A stretch of 37,176 nucleotides of DNA from Planctomycetota bacterium (lineage in GTDB: Bacteria; Planctomycetota; GCA-002687715), in assembly GCA_002683135.1 (NCBI GenBank), contig NYSS01000045.1, forward strand, positions 21,863-59,038, given 5' to 3'. Below the pieces are notes generated by a model that made no database searches, was not told where the DNA came from, and worked only from the letters and a program-made list of their open reading frames with translations. Below are positions 7,685-16,493 of this stretch, one piece after another. Made by a program: the position numbers and the translations under genes. The stretch's first letter is position 1, and every line of letters starts with the position of its first letter.

Positions 7685-10378
7685 ATGTTGAGTTTCGCAA
7701 GACGGTTGCGCTGTGTTCGTGTGGCGACCGTCGTCGCCCTTTGCACCATTGCCCTCGCCGCCTCCCTGCCCGGTCAGGTCAGCGTGCTCTCCAGCCTCTC
7801 GTTTACCAATGAGACCGGAGGTGCTCGCGATGGATTGGTCATGTCGTTTAGCCAACCTCTCGCCGCGAATCAGCCCAGCCTGGTGCCGGGCGGCGGCAAC
7901 GTGATCCCGCCCTTCACCTTGCCGGCCGGTTATCCGGACGGGTCCACGGTGGTGCTCAACGGGCAGACGGTGGGTGCGGGAGATCGGGTGCCGACTAACG
8001 GCACCATGACGTTCGTCGGCACCGTGGGCGATGCCAATGTCACCCTGACCCAGGCAGCCTGGACCGTGGCTGGCGTGGCCACGAACACGGTGGCCCAGAT
8101 TGAATTCGTGAACATGACGCAGACCTTCGCCAACAGGATCTCCTTCACGGCTGTGGATGCGACAGGCGCCATCATTCCCATCCAGGACGTTCGCGCTGCC
8201 GAGACCTATGAGCCGTCAGTCTGTATGCCGACGAGCATCACCGGCGCGCCGGGCGGGACGGTGACCGTGGACGTGCCCTGCTGCGTCTCCGGATTCGGTG
8301 GCACCATCGGTCCTCTTCAGGTCACGTTTCAGACCGAGGCCCCCATCGGGGAGATCCGTTATCGGTTGCAACAGAACACCGCGAAGACCGGCAGCGCGTT
8401 GGAGAAGGTGGCGATGAACGAAGCTCAGGAGGAATCCGTCGGCTCCCAGTCGGCAGGCGCCGTGTCCATAGAGACCAATCTGGTCGTGGACGCGGTCTTC
8501 CCTCCCCACCTGGCCCCCTTCACGTTGATGTCGGGCCTCCGCAGCCGTGGCCTGTATGCGTGCGGCGGCTTCGTCGCACCTGGGACCACGTTGGTGGCCG
8601 GCCGCGTGGTCCTGACCAGCATGGACACGGGACCCCTCGACATCGGAACGGCCAACACCGGGGTGCTCTGGTACCCGGTCGCCCCGCGATTCGGGGCCGT
8701 TCCGGACGCCCTCTACTTCAACTTCGACGCGCTCATCGGCAACAGCGGGGTCGCCAACCTGGCGTCCCCCGGTGTGGGCGCCGACCCGGCTCCTCTGGTG
8801 GGGCATAGCCTCGTCGCCACCCAGGGACAGTTCGGCGGCGCCCTGCAGGGCGCCGGTATGACGACCGGCAGCTCGCTGGACACGGGGTGGGTACCCAACC
8901 TTGGCCTCGACGATTTCTCGGTGTCGTTCTGGCTCGACCGCAACGGCAACCAGGACAGCGTGGTGGCCGTATTTGGCGACTCCGGGTCCCTGCGCTGTCT
9001 TGTCCGGTCATCGGACCTCGAGCTACGGCTCAGCTCTCCGGCGGGTCCCCAGTTCGTGACCTTGCTCGGTGTGCTCCCGCCTTCCGGAGGCAAGACCTTC
9101 ACCTTCGTGCGCGACGGCGCCAACGCGGTCGTGAACGCCTACATGGACGGGAGCCTGGTCACGGCCCAAACGGTCACTCCTGTCTCCATCAACGGGCCCC
9201 AGAGCTTGACCATCGGAGCCGCCAGTAACCTGCCACCCTTCGGGGGAGGCATGCTGCTTGACGAGTTCCGCTTCTACCGTCGGATGCTGTCGGCGGGAGA
9301 GGTCTTCAGCACTCACAACAAGCAGCTCCCGTTGCCGCACTCGGGATCCATTGCCGTCGCCCAATGGCAATCCAATTCGTCCCTGGCCCGCTTCGAGGCG
9401 GACGGGGAGGGGGGGCGGCCGGGTCAGCCCGTGATCCTCACCCGCTGCGTCGGCGAGACGGTGATGATCTCGATGTCCAGCGAGAACCACGGGATGGGCT
9501 GGGAGCTCACCACCGCCTCAGGACTTCCCTCAGTGCAGCCTCGTTCGGTGCTCGGACTGGCGGTGGGCCATGAGCCCATCAACATCGACATTTTTGATCC
9601 CGCGACGGTGCCCATCAACGGCTACCTCTTCCAGTCGACGTTCAGCAATGCGGTGATCCCACTGTCCCCACCCGTAGCAACGGACATCCATGCCCAGCTG
9701 GCGATCGCCACGCCGACGCTGCCCCTGGGTATCGCGACGAGCGCGGCCGGGACGATCCAGTTCACCGACTCGGGCAGCCAGGAGGTGGTCTTGGGTCCGA
9801 ATTCGGATGACGGTTTCATCGAGATCTTCCCGGGGGTCCAGCCCTTGTGCGGGCCCGCGTTCGTGACGTTCGCCGGCACCGGGTACTCGTCGCTCTTCGT
9901 CAACGCCAACGGCTCGGTCAGCTTCGGCGCTCCGAGCACGGATGCGAGCCCTTCGCCTTCGGAGTTCGCCCTCGGCCCGCCACGTCTCGCGGGGCTCTGG
10001 ACCGACCTCAATCCGAGCGTGGGTGGGACTATCGTCACTCAGGTTCTCGGGGGCGCGGTGCGGGTGCGCTTCGACCATGTCTCCCACGGTGTGGCGGCGA
10101 TGGCCAGCAGCTTCGACCTCGTGCTGGGGCCCAACGGCGGCGCGTCCATCTTCGGATATCAGCCGGCGAGCGGCGGCGGCGCGAGTCTGGTCGGGCTCAC
10201 CCCGGGTGGAAACGCGACGGACCCAGGCAGCGTGACCTTCTCTTCGTTGGTCGGCGCGGGATTGCAAACCAGCGGTTCATCCGACATGGTGTACGAGTTC
10301 GTGGCTAGCGGTCCGCCGACCGGGTTCTATTCGATCCGGTTCCCCAACGCGGACGGCAGCGTCTTCATCGTGGAGTGA
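7685..10378 (+). CDS. Large secreted protein with LamG-like domain
   Basis: 897 residues. ATG 7685 is chosen over upstream in-frame starts because GGAG (7673-7676) lies 8 nt before it and a signal peptide (residues about 10-28, ending SLPGQ) follows. The N-terminal 200 residues form an all-beta region of unknown family. A concanavalin/LamG-like jelly roll lies at about 340-545, from DALYFNFDALIGNSG through DDFSVSFWLD to LLDEFRFYRRMLSAGE. A second beta-sandwich with some resemblance to nidogen-type (NIDO) domains is at about 710-870 (SSLFVNANGSVSFG, LAGLWTDLNPS, VRVRFDHVSHG). There is no enzyme motif and no obvious outer anchor. The kinase gene starts 21 nt downstream, so the two are likely one operon; a cell-surface or matrix role linked to kinase signalling is inference. 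Confidence 0.88.
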   Translation: MLSFARRLRCVRVATVVALCTIALAASLPGQVSVLSSLSFTNETGGARDGLVMSFSQPLAANQPSLVPGGGNVIPPFTLPAGYPDGSTVVLNGQTVGAGDRVPTNGTMTFVGTVGDANVTLTQAAWTVAGVATNTVAQIEFVNMTQTFANRISFTAVDATGAIIPIQDVRAAETYEPSVCMPTSITGAPGGTVTVDVPCCVSGFGGTIGPLQVTFQTEAPIGEIRYRLQQNTAKTGSALEKVAMNEAQEESVGSQSAGAVSIETNLVVDAVFPPHLAPFTLMSGLRSRGLYACGGFVAPGTTLVAGRVVLTSMDTGPLDIGTANTGVLWYPVAPRFGAVPDALYFNFDALIGNSGVANLASPGVGADPAPLVGHSLVATQGQFGGALQGAGMTTGSSLDTGWVPNLGLDDFSVSFWLDRNGNQDSVVAVFGDSGSLRCLVRSSDLELRLSSPAGPQFVTLLGVLPPSGGKTFTFVRDGANAVVNAYMDGSLVTAQTVTPVSINGPQSLTIGAASNLPPFGGGMLLDEFRFYRRMLSAGEVFSTHNKQLPLPHSGSIAVAQWQSNSSLARFEADGEGGRPGQPVILTRCVGETVMISMSSENHGMGWELTTASGLPSVQPRSVLGLAVGHEPINIDIFDPATVPINGYLFQSTFSNAVIPLSPPVATDIHAQLAIATPTLPLGIATSAAGTIQFTDSGSQEVVLGPNSDDGFIEIFPGVQPLCGPAFVTFAGTGYSSLFVNANGSVSFGAPSTDASPSPSEFALGPPRLAGLWTDLNPSVGGTIVTQVLGGAVRVRFDHVSHGVAAMASSFDLVLGPNGGASIFGYQPASGGGASLVGLTPGGNATDPGSVTFSSLVGAGLQTSGSSDMVYEFVASGPPTGFYSIRFPNADGSVFIVE

Positions 10379-10399
10379 TCCTGGGAGAGGCACCCCGGA

Positions 10400-13222
10400 G
10401 TGAGCGAGAGCGCGTCGGAACAGGACCCGCAAACCAAGCGCGACGACGGGAGCGCTTCGGATCTCCAGACGTTCCTCGAACGCTACGAGACCGAGCGCGG
10501 CACCGGCTCGGAGCGGCCCATGATGGCCTACATGGGCGAACTCCAGGAGCTCGCCCGCACCTGGGTCAGCCCTGGCGCCGAGACCGTCGTCAGCGGTGCA
10601 GACGGAGAGGGCGGGCTCTTTGGCCCCTACAAGGTCCTCAAGGAGCTCGGGCGCGGTGGCCAGGGCATCGTGTACCTGGCTGAAGATCAGCGCCTCGCCC
10701 GCAAGGTCGCCCTCAAGGTGCTCACGGATCTCGGCCCTGGCGCCGACTATCACCTGAAGCGGTTCCGCCGCGAGGCCGAGGTGGCTTCACGTCTCGAGCA
10801 TCCTGGGATCTGTTCCGTGCTCGACACCGGGTCATCCAAGCGCGGGCCCTACATCGTCATGCGATACGTCAAGGGCGAGTCCCTTTCCGAGCGCATCGCC
10901 TCGTCGCGCGCTCGCCTCGAGGAGGACGATGGTTCACAGACCTTCGTCAACTTCCTCTCCGAGGATGACGGGGGAGAGGCTCCCTCCATCGACACCCGTC
11001 CCGAGGCGACCGAGCTGCTGGCCTCCACCCGGCACTCCATGTCGCAGCAGCAGATCAACGATGTCCTGATCCTCATCGAAAAGACGGCGCTGGCGCTGCA
11101 CGCTGCCCACGAAGCCGGGATCGTGCATCGCGACATCAAGCCGGGGAACATCATGGTGACGCCCGCCGCCGAGCCGGTGATCCTCGACTTCGGGCTGGCC
11201 CGTGATGAGGAGAGCAATCAGCCGGATCTCACGCAAACCGGCGATGTGTTTGGGACTCCGGCGTACATGTCGCCGGAGCAGATCGCGGGCGTTCGCGGCA
11301 TCGACCGCAGGACCGACGTCTACTCGCTTGGCGTTTCCCTGTACGAGTGCTTGACCCTGGCCCGACCTTTCGCGGAGCCCACGCGCCAGCGCCTGTACGA
11401 CGCGATCGTCCATCAGAGGCCCCCGGACCCACGGCGGTTCAACGAGAGCATTCGAGGTGACCTGAGCATCGTCCTCGAGACGGCGATGGAGAAGGAGCTG
11501 GGCCGGCGCTACCAGACAGCGGCCGCCCTGGCCGAAGACTTGAGTCGGGTGCGGCGCCGGCAGCCGATCAATGCCCGCCCGGTGCCTCGAGCCGTGCGCG
11601 TCCTCCGGTGGGCGCAGCGAAATCCCGCGTTGGCGACGGCGGTGGTCGGCCTGTTCATCTCGCTGGCGGTCGGGCTCGCCACGTCTCTCTCGCTGCTCGG
11701 TGATACACGGGTTGCGCTCGGGAGGGAGAAGGACGCGGTTCATGAGGCGGTCATGCAGCGGGATCGGGCGGACCAGGGGCTCGTCGAGTATGAGCGGCTC
11801 GCCGATGTGAAACGCCTCGGCGCGCTGTTGTCGCGCGCCGACGAGTCGTGGCCGCCGGTGCCCTCCTCACTGCAGGGGGAGCAGGGGATGTCACGGTGGC
11901 TGGTAGGGGCGGACGCGTTGGTCGCCCGCCGTGCCCGTCACGTCGAGGCGCTGTGTGTGCTCCGCCGATTGGCCGAGCCAGAGCCCGATGCCGTTCTCAA
12001 TGAGACGCGGCGCGCTTCCCAGCGGCGCGTGGAGGCGGCCGTCGCCGCTGCCGTCGCCGACGAGGCGGAGGAGCTAGATAGAAGCGAGCTCGTCTCGGCG
12101 GAGTCAGCCCTCGTCGCCGCGCCGTTCGTCTGGAGCTTCCAGGACTCGAGGAAGGCATGGCGATACGACGTGCTCAGCGAGCTCGTGGCCGACCTCACCG
12201 CGTTCGAGGCGACCATCGAGCGGGTGCGCGCCCGCGCGGCGTTCGTCGAGACCGTCGAGGAGAGGACCCTGGTGCGTCCCCAGGACCGCTGGGAGGAGGT
12301 CATCGAGGCGATCGCCGACGAGGCGGACAATCCCAGGTACGGCGGCCTCCGGATCAAGCCGCAGCTCGGCCTGGTCCCCATCGGTATGGACCCGCGGTCA
12401 AAGCTCTTCGAGTTCGTACACGTGCAGACGGGACGGGCTCCCGTCCGCGACGCCAAGGGGGACATCGTGGTCACCGCGGAGACCGGGATCATCCTGGTCC
12501 TTATCCCCGCCGGGACATTCGTGGTGGGCGCGCAGAAGGACGACCCGCAGGCCGCCAACTTCGACGAACAGGCGCGGCCGATGGATGGGTGGGTCAAGCT
12601 CGGCGGCGTCCGCGAAGTGACGATCCACAAGCCGTTCTTCATCTCCAAGTACGAGGTCACTCAGGCGCAGTGGCTCCGGGCCACCGGGGCCAATCCCAGC
12701 GCCGTGCGTCCGGGGACCGCGACCCCGTTCAAGCGTGATGTGACCCTCGCCCACCCGGTCGAGTTTGTCAGCTGGAAGGCGTGCAAGCGGGTGTTGCCCT
12801 CCCTCGGCCTCGGGCTCCCTTCCGAGGTGCAGTGGGAATACGCGTGTCGCGCGGACACCGATACCCCGTGGTGGACGGGCCGCGCCTTCGAGTCGTTGCG
12901 CGGGGCCTGTAACGTGGCGGACGACTTCTACCACCGCAACAACGGAGTCCCGAGCCACCCCTATGAGTCCTGGCTCGATGACGGCCGCACCTACCACGCT
13001 CCGGTGGGTAGCTACCGCGCGAATGGCTTCGGTCTCCACGATGTCATCGGCAACGTGTGGGAGTGGTGCGAAGACGACTTCCACGGTCGCGGGAGGGCTG
13101 CCCGCGGTGGGAGCTACAGGACCATCGCTGCCATGGGGCGGTCGGGTAGTCGGAACCACGGTCCCGAGGACGCGGCCACCGAAGACTCAGGGGTGCGTCC
13201 CGTCCGCGCGGTGGACCGCTGA
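10400..13222 (+). CDS. Ser/Thr protein kinase with transmembrane helix and C-terminal FGE-like domain
   Basis: 940 residues from GTG 10400, with GGGAGAGG (10383-10390) 9 nt upstream. A Hanks-type kinase domain occupies about 77-385: glycine loop GRGGQG (84-89), Lys106 in VALKVL, HRDIKPGN (243-250, Asp245), DFG (263-265) and GTPAYMSPEQ. An acidic insert of about 50 residues (170-220) separates the N-lobe from the catalytic loop. One membrane helix is at about 411-433, then an Ala/Glu-rich, probably helical region to about 640. A sulfatase-modifying-factor fold (PF03781) fills about 698-938 with GNVWEWC (884-890) and RGGS (902-905). The two cysteines that true formylglycine-generating enzymes carry just after RGGS are absent, so this domain is probably a ligand-binding sensor outside the membrane with the kinase inside. 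Confidence 0.95.
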   Translation: MSESASEQDPQTKRDDGSASDLQTFLERYETERGTGSERPMMAYMGELQELARTWVSPGAETVVSGADGEGGLFGPYKVLKELGRGGQGIVYLAEDQRLARKVALKVLTDLGPGADYHLKRFRREAEVASRLEHPGICSVLDTGSSKRGPYIVMRYVKGESLSERIASSRARLEEDDGSQTFVNFLSEDDGGEAPSIDTRPEATELLASTRHSMSQQQINDVLILIEKTALALHAAHEAGIVHRDIKPGNIMVTPAAEPVILDFGLARDEESNQPDLTQTGDVFGTPAYMSPEQIAGVRGIDRRTDVYSLGVSLYECLTLARPFAEPTRQRLYDAIVHQRPPDPRRFNESIRGDLSIVLETAMEKELGRRYQTAAALAEDLSRVRRRQPINARPVPRAVRVLRWAQRNPALATAVVGLFISLAVGLATSLSLLGDTRVALGREKDAVHEAVMQRDRADQGLVEYERLADVKRLGALLSRADESWPPVPSSLQGEQGMSRWLVGADALVARRARHVEALCVLRRLAEPEPDAVLNETRRASQRRVEAAVAAAVADEAEELDRSELVSAESALVAAPFVWSFQDSRKAWRYDVLSELVADLTAFEATIERVRARAAFVETVEERTLVRPQDRWEEVIEAIADEADNPRYGGLRIKPQLGLVPIGMDPRSKLFEFVHVQTGRAPVRDAKGDIVVTAETGIILVLIPAGTFVVGAQKDDPQAANFDEQARPMDGWVKLGGVREVTIHKPFFISKYEVTQAQWLRATGANPSAVRPGTATPFKRDVTLAHPVEFVSWKACKRVLPSLGLGLPSEVQWEYACRADTDTPWWTGRAFESLRGACNVADDFYHRNNGVPSHPYESWLDDGRTYHAPVGSYRANGFGLHDVIGNVWEWCEDDFHGRGRAARGGSYRTIAAMGRSGSRNHGPEDAATEDSGVRPVRAVDR

Positions 13223-13297
13223 TCCCGCGCTGAGCATCGCCTCGGGGGTCGTGACCGCCGTTATGGGACGGGCCCGACCGCGGGTGCTCGGGGTCGT

Positions 13298-13303
13298 TAG
13301 GAT
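13298..13303 (+). promoter_or_regulatory. TAGGAT -10-like box, leaderless candidate
   Basis: TAGGAT is followed by 7 nt and ATG 13311, with no Shine-Dalgarno sequence between. Confidence 0.35.
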
Positions 13304-13310
13304 CGTGCCC

Positions 13311-13493
13311 ATGCTTGCCATCCTGGTCGCCGCGCTCGTGCTCACGGCGGGCTCGCTTCTGCTGGCCCTGCTCGTGTGGCTTGGGCTGCGGTTGGCTGGT
13401 CGCGGGCGCGCGGCAGGGGCGGCCGGGCTGGGCGCTCCGCCGGGGGGTTATGGGGATCGGCTCTCCGCGCTCCTCGAGCGCGCCGTTCGCTGA
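13311..13493 (+). CDS. Small single-span membrane protein (60 aa)
   Basis: ATG 13311 begins with a membrane helix (MLAILVAALVLTAGSLLLAL and on to residue about 28), then a short Gly/Ala/Arg linker and an amphipathic C-terminal end (DRLSALLERAVR). It sits between the kinase and the glycosyltransferase, ending 23 nt before the latter. There is no family I recognise. Support is the hydrophobic helix, the TAGGAT box 7 nt upstream and the otherwise empty 294-nt gap. It could be chance in GC-rich DNA. Confidence 0.45.
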   Translation: MLAILVAALVLTAGSLLLALLVWLGLRLAGRGRAAGAAGLGAPPGGYGDRLSALLERAVR

Positions 13494-13516
13494 CCCTGGT
13501 ATCGTTCCACCGACCG

Positions 13517-14752
13517 ATGAACGAGGTTCCCCTCTCTGTCCTGGCGTTCAGCCCGTACTTGCCGTACCCACCGGATCACGGCGGTCGTATCCGTACGTTC
13601 CTGCTGTTGCGGGAGCTGGTGAGGCGGGGGCACGATGTCGTCCTCGTCCCGTTGCTCGCAGATGATCGGGAGCTGGCCCAGGTCGCGGGTCTCGAGGAGG
13701 CGGGCGTGAGGGTTGAACCGATCGTTCATCCTCGACGCTTCGGGGTGCTCACGGCGGCGGATCGTCTGCGCAAGCTCGCGAACCTGGCGCGCGGACGCTC
13801 TGATGTCCTCGCTCGTTTCTGGTCCGACGCCGCCGTACGGACGGCGCGTTCCCTCGGTGGGGGCGTCGATGTCGTCCTCGCGGAGGTCCTGTGGGCCGCG
13901 CCCCTCGCGCTCGCGATCGACGGCGCGGCGCGGGTCCTGAACGCCCACAATGTGGAGTCGATCATCGCCGACCGCACGGCCGAGCAGACGGCGGGAACGC
14001 TGCGTCGCACCCTGGCCCGGCTCGAAGCGCGAGGTCTCAAAAAAGACGAGGCGCGCTTGCTGGATGGTTTCGATTCGGTGGTGTGCGTCTCCGACGTCGA
14101 TCGGGACGCGATGGCGTCGATGGCGCCGCACGTCGCGGTCGAGGTCATCGGCAACTGCGTCGACACCGAGCTGCTGCAGCCCCTCGAACCGGTCAGCGAC
14201 GGACCGCCCGTGTGCTTGTTCATCGGCAGCGCCAACTATCCGCCGAATCTCACGGCCGTCGAACACTTCGCGACGCGGGTCTTGCCCAAGGTGCGTGAGG
14301 AGCTCCCGGGCGCGCGCTTCGTCGTCGTGGGCGCGGATCCTCCCGAGCGTCTGAGACGTCTTGCTTCGGATGACGCCGGAGTCGAGATCCGCGGGTACGT
14401 GGACGACGTCGTCGATTCCTACCGGGGGTGCACCCAGTCCGTCGTGCCGATCCAGGTGGGCGGCGGTACGCGCACCAAGATCCTGGAGGCTCTGGCGCTC
14501 CAGCGGCCGGTCGTCTCGACGACGGTCGGCGCCGAGGGCCTGCCCGTGGAGCATGAGGAGCATTTGCTGATCGCGGACGGAGCCGCCGCCACGGCGGCGG
14601 CCGGGGTGCGGTTGCATACGGATACGGTCCTCAGGGACAGGCTGGTGCGTGACGGCCGCGCCTTGGTGGAGAATCGCGGGTCGGCGCGCGCCGCGGGAGA
14701 AGCGCTCGAGCGGGTTCTCATGGCGGCTCGGTCGCGCACAATGGGCACATGA
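13517..14752 (+). CDS. GT4-type glycosyltransferase
   Basis: 411 residues. ATG 13517 is chosen because the conserved N-terminal strand begins at once (LSVLAFSPYLPYPPDHGGRIR), the pattern of GT-B fold enzymes that build exopolysaccharide; residues upstream of it are Arg-rich shadow. The C-terminal nucleotide-sugar half has GGGTRTKILEALALQRPVVS followed by TTVGAEGL, the usual donor-binding loop. The N-terminal part resembles the transferases associated with exopolysaccharide/PEP-CTERM loci, though no sorting genes are visible here. The enzyme would transfer a sugar from an activated donor at the cytoplasmic face. Its stop overlaps the next start as ATGA (14749-14752), so the two transferases are coupled. 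A weak TATCGT box lies 11 nt upstream of the start. Confidence 0.9.
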   Translation: MNEVPLSVLAFSPYLPYPPDHGGRIRTFLLLRELVRRGHDVVLVPLLADDRELAQVAGLEEAGVRVEPIVHPRRFGVLTAADRLRKLANLARGRSDVLARFWSDAAVRTARSLGGGVDVVLAEVLWAAPLALAIDGAARVLNAHNVESIIADRTAEQTAGTLRRTLARLEARGLKKDEARLLDGFDSVVCVSDVDRDAMASMAPHVAVEVIGNCVDTELLQPLEPVSDGPPVCLFIGSANYPPNLTAVEHFATRVLPKVREELPGARFVVVGADPPERLRRLASDDAGVEIRGYVDDVVDSYRGCTQSVVPIQVGGGTRTKILEALALQRPVVSTTVGAEGLPVEHEEHLLIADGAAATAAAGVRLHTDTVLRDRLVRDGRALVENRGSARAAGEALERVLMAARSRTMGT

Positions 14753-16467
14753 GCGCGACCGAGCTCAGCGTGATCATCCCGACGTTCAACCGCCCGGAGG
14801 TCCTCGAACTCTGCCTGACGTCCCTCGCGGCGTCGGAGGGCGTCGACATGGGTACGATCGAGGTGATCGTGGTCGATGACGGATCGTCCGGTGAGGTGGT
14901 GCCGGCGGTGCTCGAGCGGATGAAGGAGGTGGTCCCCTTCGCGCTGGTGACCCTGCGCCAGGACAACGCGGGTCAGGCGAGCGCGCGCAACCGCGCCATG
15001 CAGCTCGCCCGTGGCGGCCTGTGGCTGTTCATCAACGACGACACCATCGCGACGCCGGGCATGGTGGCCGCGCACCTCGCCGGGCACGCGGCGCGTCCCG
15101 AGCCGGACGCGGGCATCCTCGGCCGCGTCGTCTTGAAGCCTGACATCCCGATGACGGCGCCGCATTCGCTGCACTTCGATCACATGTACGCGTCCATCGA
15201 GGGGCGTACCGAGCTTGAGTGGCATCACTTCTGGACGACCAGTCTGTCCGTCAAGGGCGCGTTCTTCCAGCAGCACGGGATCACGTTCGACGCGGAGATC
15301 CGGTACCTCCATGATGACGTGGAGGTGGGCCAGCGCTTGCAGGAGCATGGATTTCGCCTGTACTACGATCCGGATTGCCTCGGCTACCACGATCACGCGA
15401 TCACCGAGGCGGACCTCCTCAACAACGCGGACCGAGAAGCCCACAGCCTGGTCTACTGGGCGGAGAAGCGCCCGGACAAGGTCCGCGACCTGGCACGATT
15501 TGGATACACCCCCGTGAAGAAGCCCTGGGAGAGAGCCGTCAAGTACCCGTTGCTTGCCGTTGCGTTCAACGTCGTCACGATTCCCCTGTGGAGGGTCTTC
15601 GCGCGCCTCGCGTGGTCGGCGACCCCTGGCGCGTCGCGGTTCTTACTGTCCCAGTGCTATGCCGCGAGGAAGCGTCGCCGTGTGGCGTCGTTGCTCGCGA
15701 AGGCAGCGGCGGTGCTGATGCTGGTGTTGATGGCTGGTTGCTCGAGCGAGGCAGCCGCGGAGCCTGATCCGCCGCCCGCGAACTACACCGCGACCATCAA
15801 GGGGACGGACGTCACCTTCGAGATGATCTGGGTACCCGATGGGAACTTCTGGATCGGCGAGACCGAGGTGACGTGGAACGAGTACCTGCTGTACTGCGAT
15901 TTCGACGAGACAGGGAAGGTGCAGCCCGGCGTCGACGCGGTGACCAAGCCGTCCAAACCGCTTGAGGACGTGGCCCCTTTCGATCGGGACTGGGGGATCG
16001 GGAGACGCCCCGCCGTCGGCATGAGCTGGAACGGCGCCAAGAAGTACTGCCGGTGGCTATCCCTCAACACCGACACCACCTACCGCCTGCCCACGGAGGC
16101 GGAGTGGGCGCTGGCCTGTGGTCCGCTCCCGGACGACCTGGACGCCCACGCCTGGCACTTCAAGAACAGCGGCGGGATGACCCAGGAGGTGGGCACCAAG
16201 AAGCCCAACGCGCGTGGAATCCACGACATGTACGGCAATCTGTGGGAGCACGTGAGCGACCCGTGGTCGGCCGCGGAGCCCGAGCGGGCCTGTTATCGCG
16301 GCGGCGCCTGGAGGTCGAAGCCGCAGGACCTCGCGCTGGAGCTTCGGCTGGCCTTCGAGGAGGCCTGGACCATGCTCGACCCCAACGTCCCGCCGGGGGT
16401 ATGGTGGGTACCCGATGGCGACCATCTCGGGATGCGCGTCCTGCGCCCCGGGCCGAAGAGTCGCTGA
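14749..16467 (+). CDS. GT2 glycosyltransferase fused to a lipoprotein-like FGE-family domain
   Basis: 572 residues without interruption. Residues 1 to about 240 form a GT2 (GT-A fold) glycosyltransferase: LSVIIPTFNRPEVLELCL, VIVVDDGSS, and the metal-binding NDDT in LWLFINDDTIATPG. A basic linker (YAARKRRR) precedes a hydrophobic segment (about 319-328) ending in L-M-A-G-C (Cys331) and a Ser/Glu/Pro-rich stretch, exactly like a lipoprotein signal. Residues about 345-570 form a sulfatase-modifying-factor-type domain (FEMIWVPDGNFWIGETEVTW, RLPTEAEWALAC, MYGNLWEHV, YRGGAW). The catalytic cysteines of formylglycine-generating enzymes are absent. As one chain it would be a cytoplasmic transferase anchored by one helix with an outer sensing or binding domain. 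It may also be read as two products from an internal start (see 15682). Confidence 0.85.
   Translation: MSATELSVIIPTFNRPEVLELCLTSLAASEGVDMGTIEVIVVDDGSSGEVVPAVLERMKEVVPFALVTLRQDNAGQASARNRAMQLARGGLWLFINDDTIATPGMVAAHLAGHAARPEPDAGILGRVVLKPDIPMTAPHSLHFDHMYASIEGRTELEWHHFWTTSLSVKGAFFQQHGITFDAEIRYLHDDVEVGQRLQEHGFRLYYDPDCLGYHDHAITEADLLNNADREAHSLVYWAEKRPDKVRDLARFGYTPVKKPWERAVKYPLLAVAFNVVTIPLWRVFARLAWSATPGASRFLLSQCYAARKRRRVASLLAKAAAVLMLVLMAGCSSEAAAEPDPPPANYTATIKGTDVTFEMIWVPDGNFWIGETEVTWNEYLLYCDFDETGKVQPGVDAVTKPSKPLEDVAPFDRDWGIGRRPAVGMSWNGAKKYCRWLSLNTDTTYRLPTEAEWALACGPLPDDLDAHAWHFKNSGGMTQEVGTKKPNARGIHDMYGNLWEHVSDPWSAAEPERACYRGGAWRSKPQDLALELRLAFEEAWTMLDPNVPPGVWWVPDGDHLGMRVLRPGPKSR
15682..16467 (+). other. 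Possible internal start giving a separate FGE-like lipoprotein
   Basis: Within the GT2-FGE frame, GTG 15682 is preceded by AGGAAG (15667-15672) at 9 nt. Translation from here would begin VASLLAKAAAVLMLVLMAGC, a textbook-looking lipoprotein signal, and give a 261-residue FGE-like lipoprotein. Whether both the fusion and this shorter product are made cannot be told from sequence. Confidence 0.4.
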
Positions 16468-16493
16468 GTACGCCGACCCACCGGAGCACCGAG

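Noticed and set aside
14749-15681. GT2-FGE frame as a sequencing artefact joining two genes
   Set aside because: No frameshift signature or change in codon use is visible; kept as an open alternative in the finding rather than adopted.
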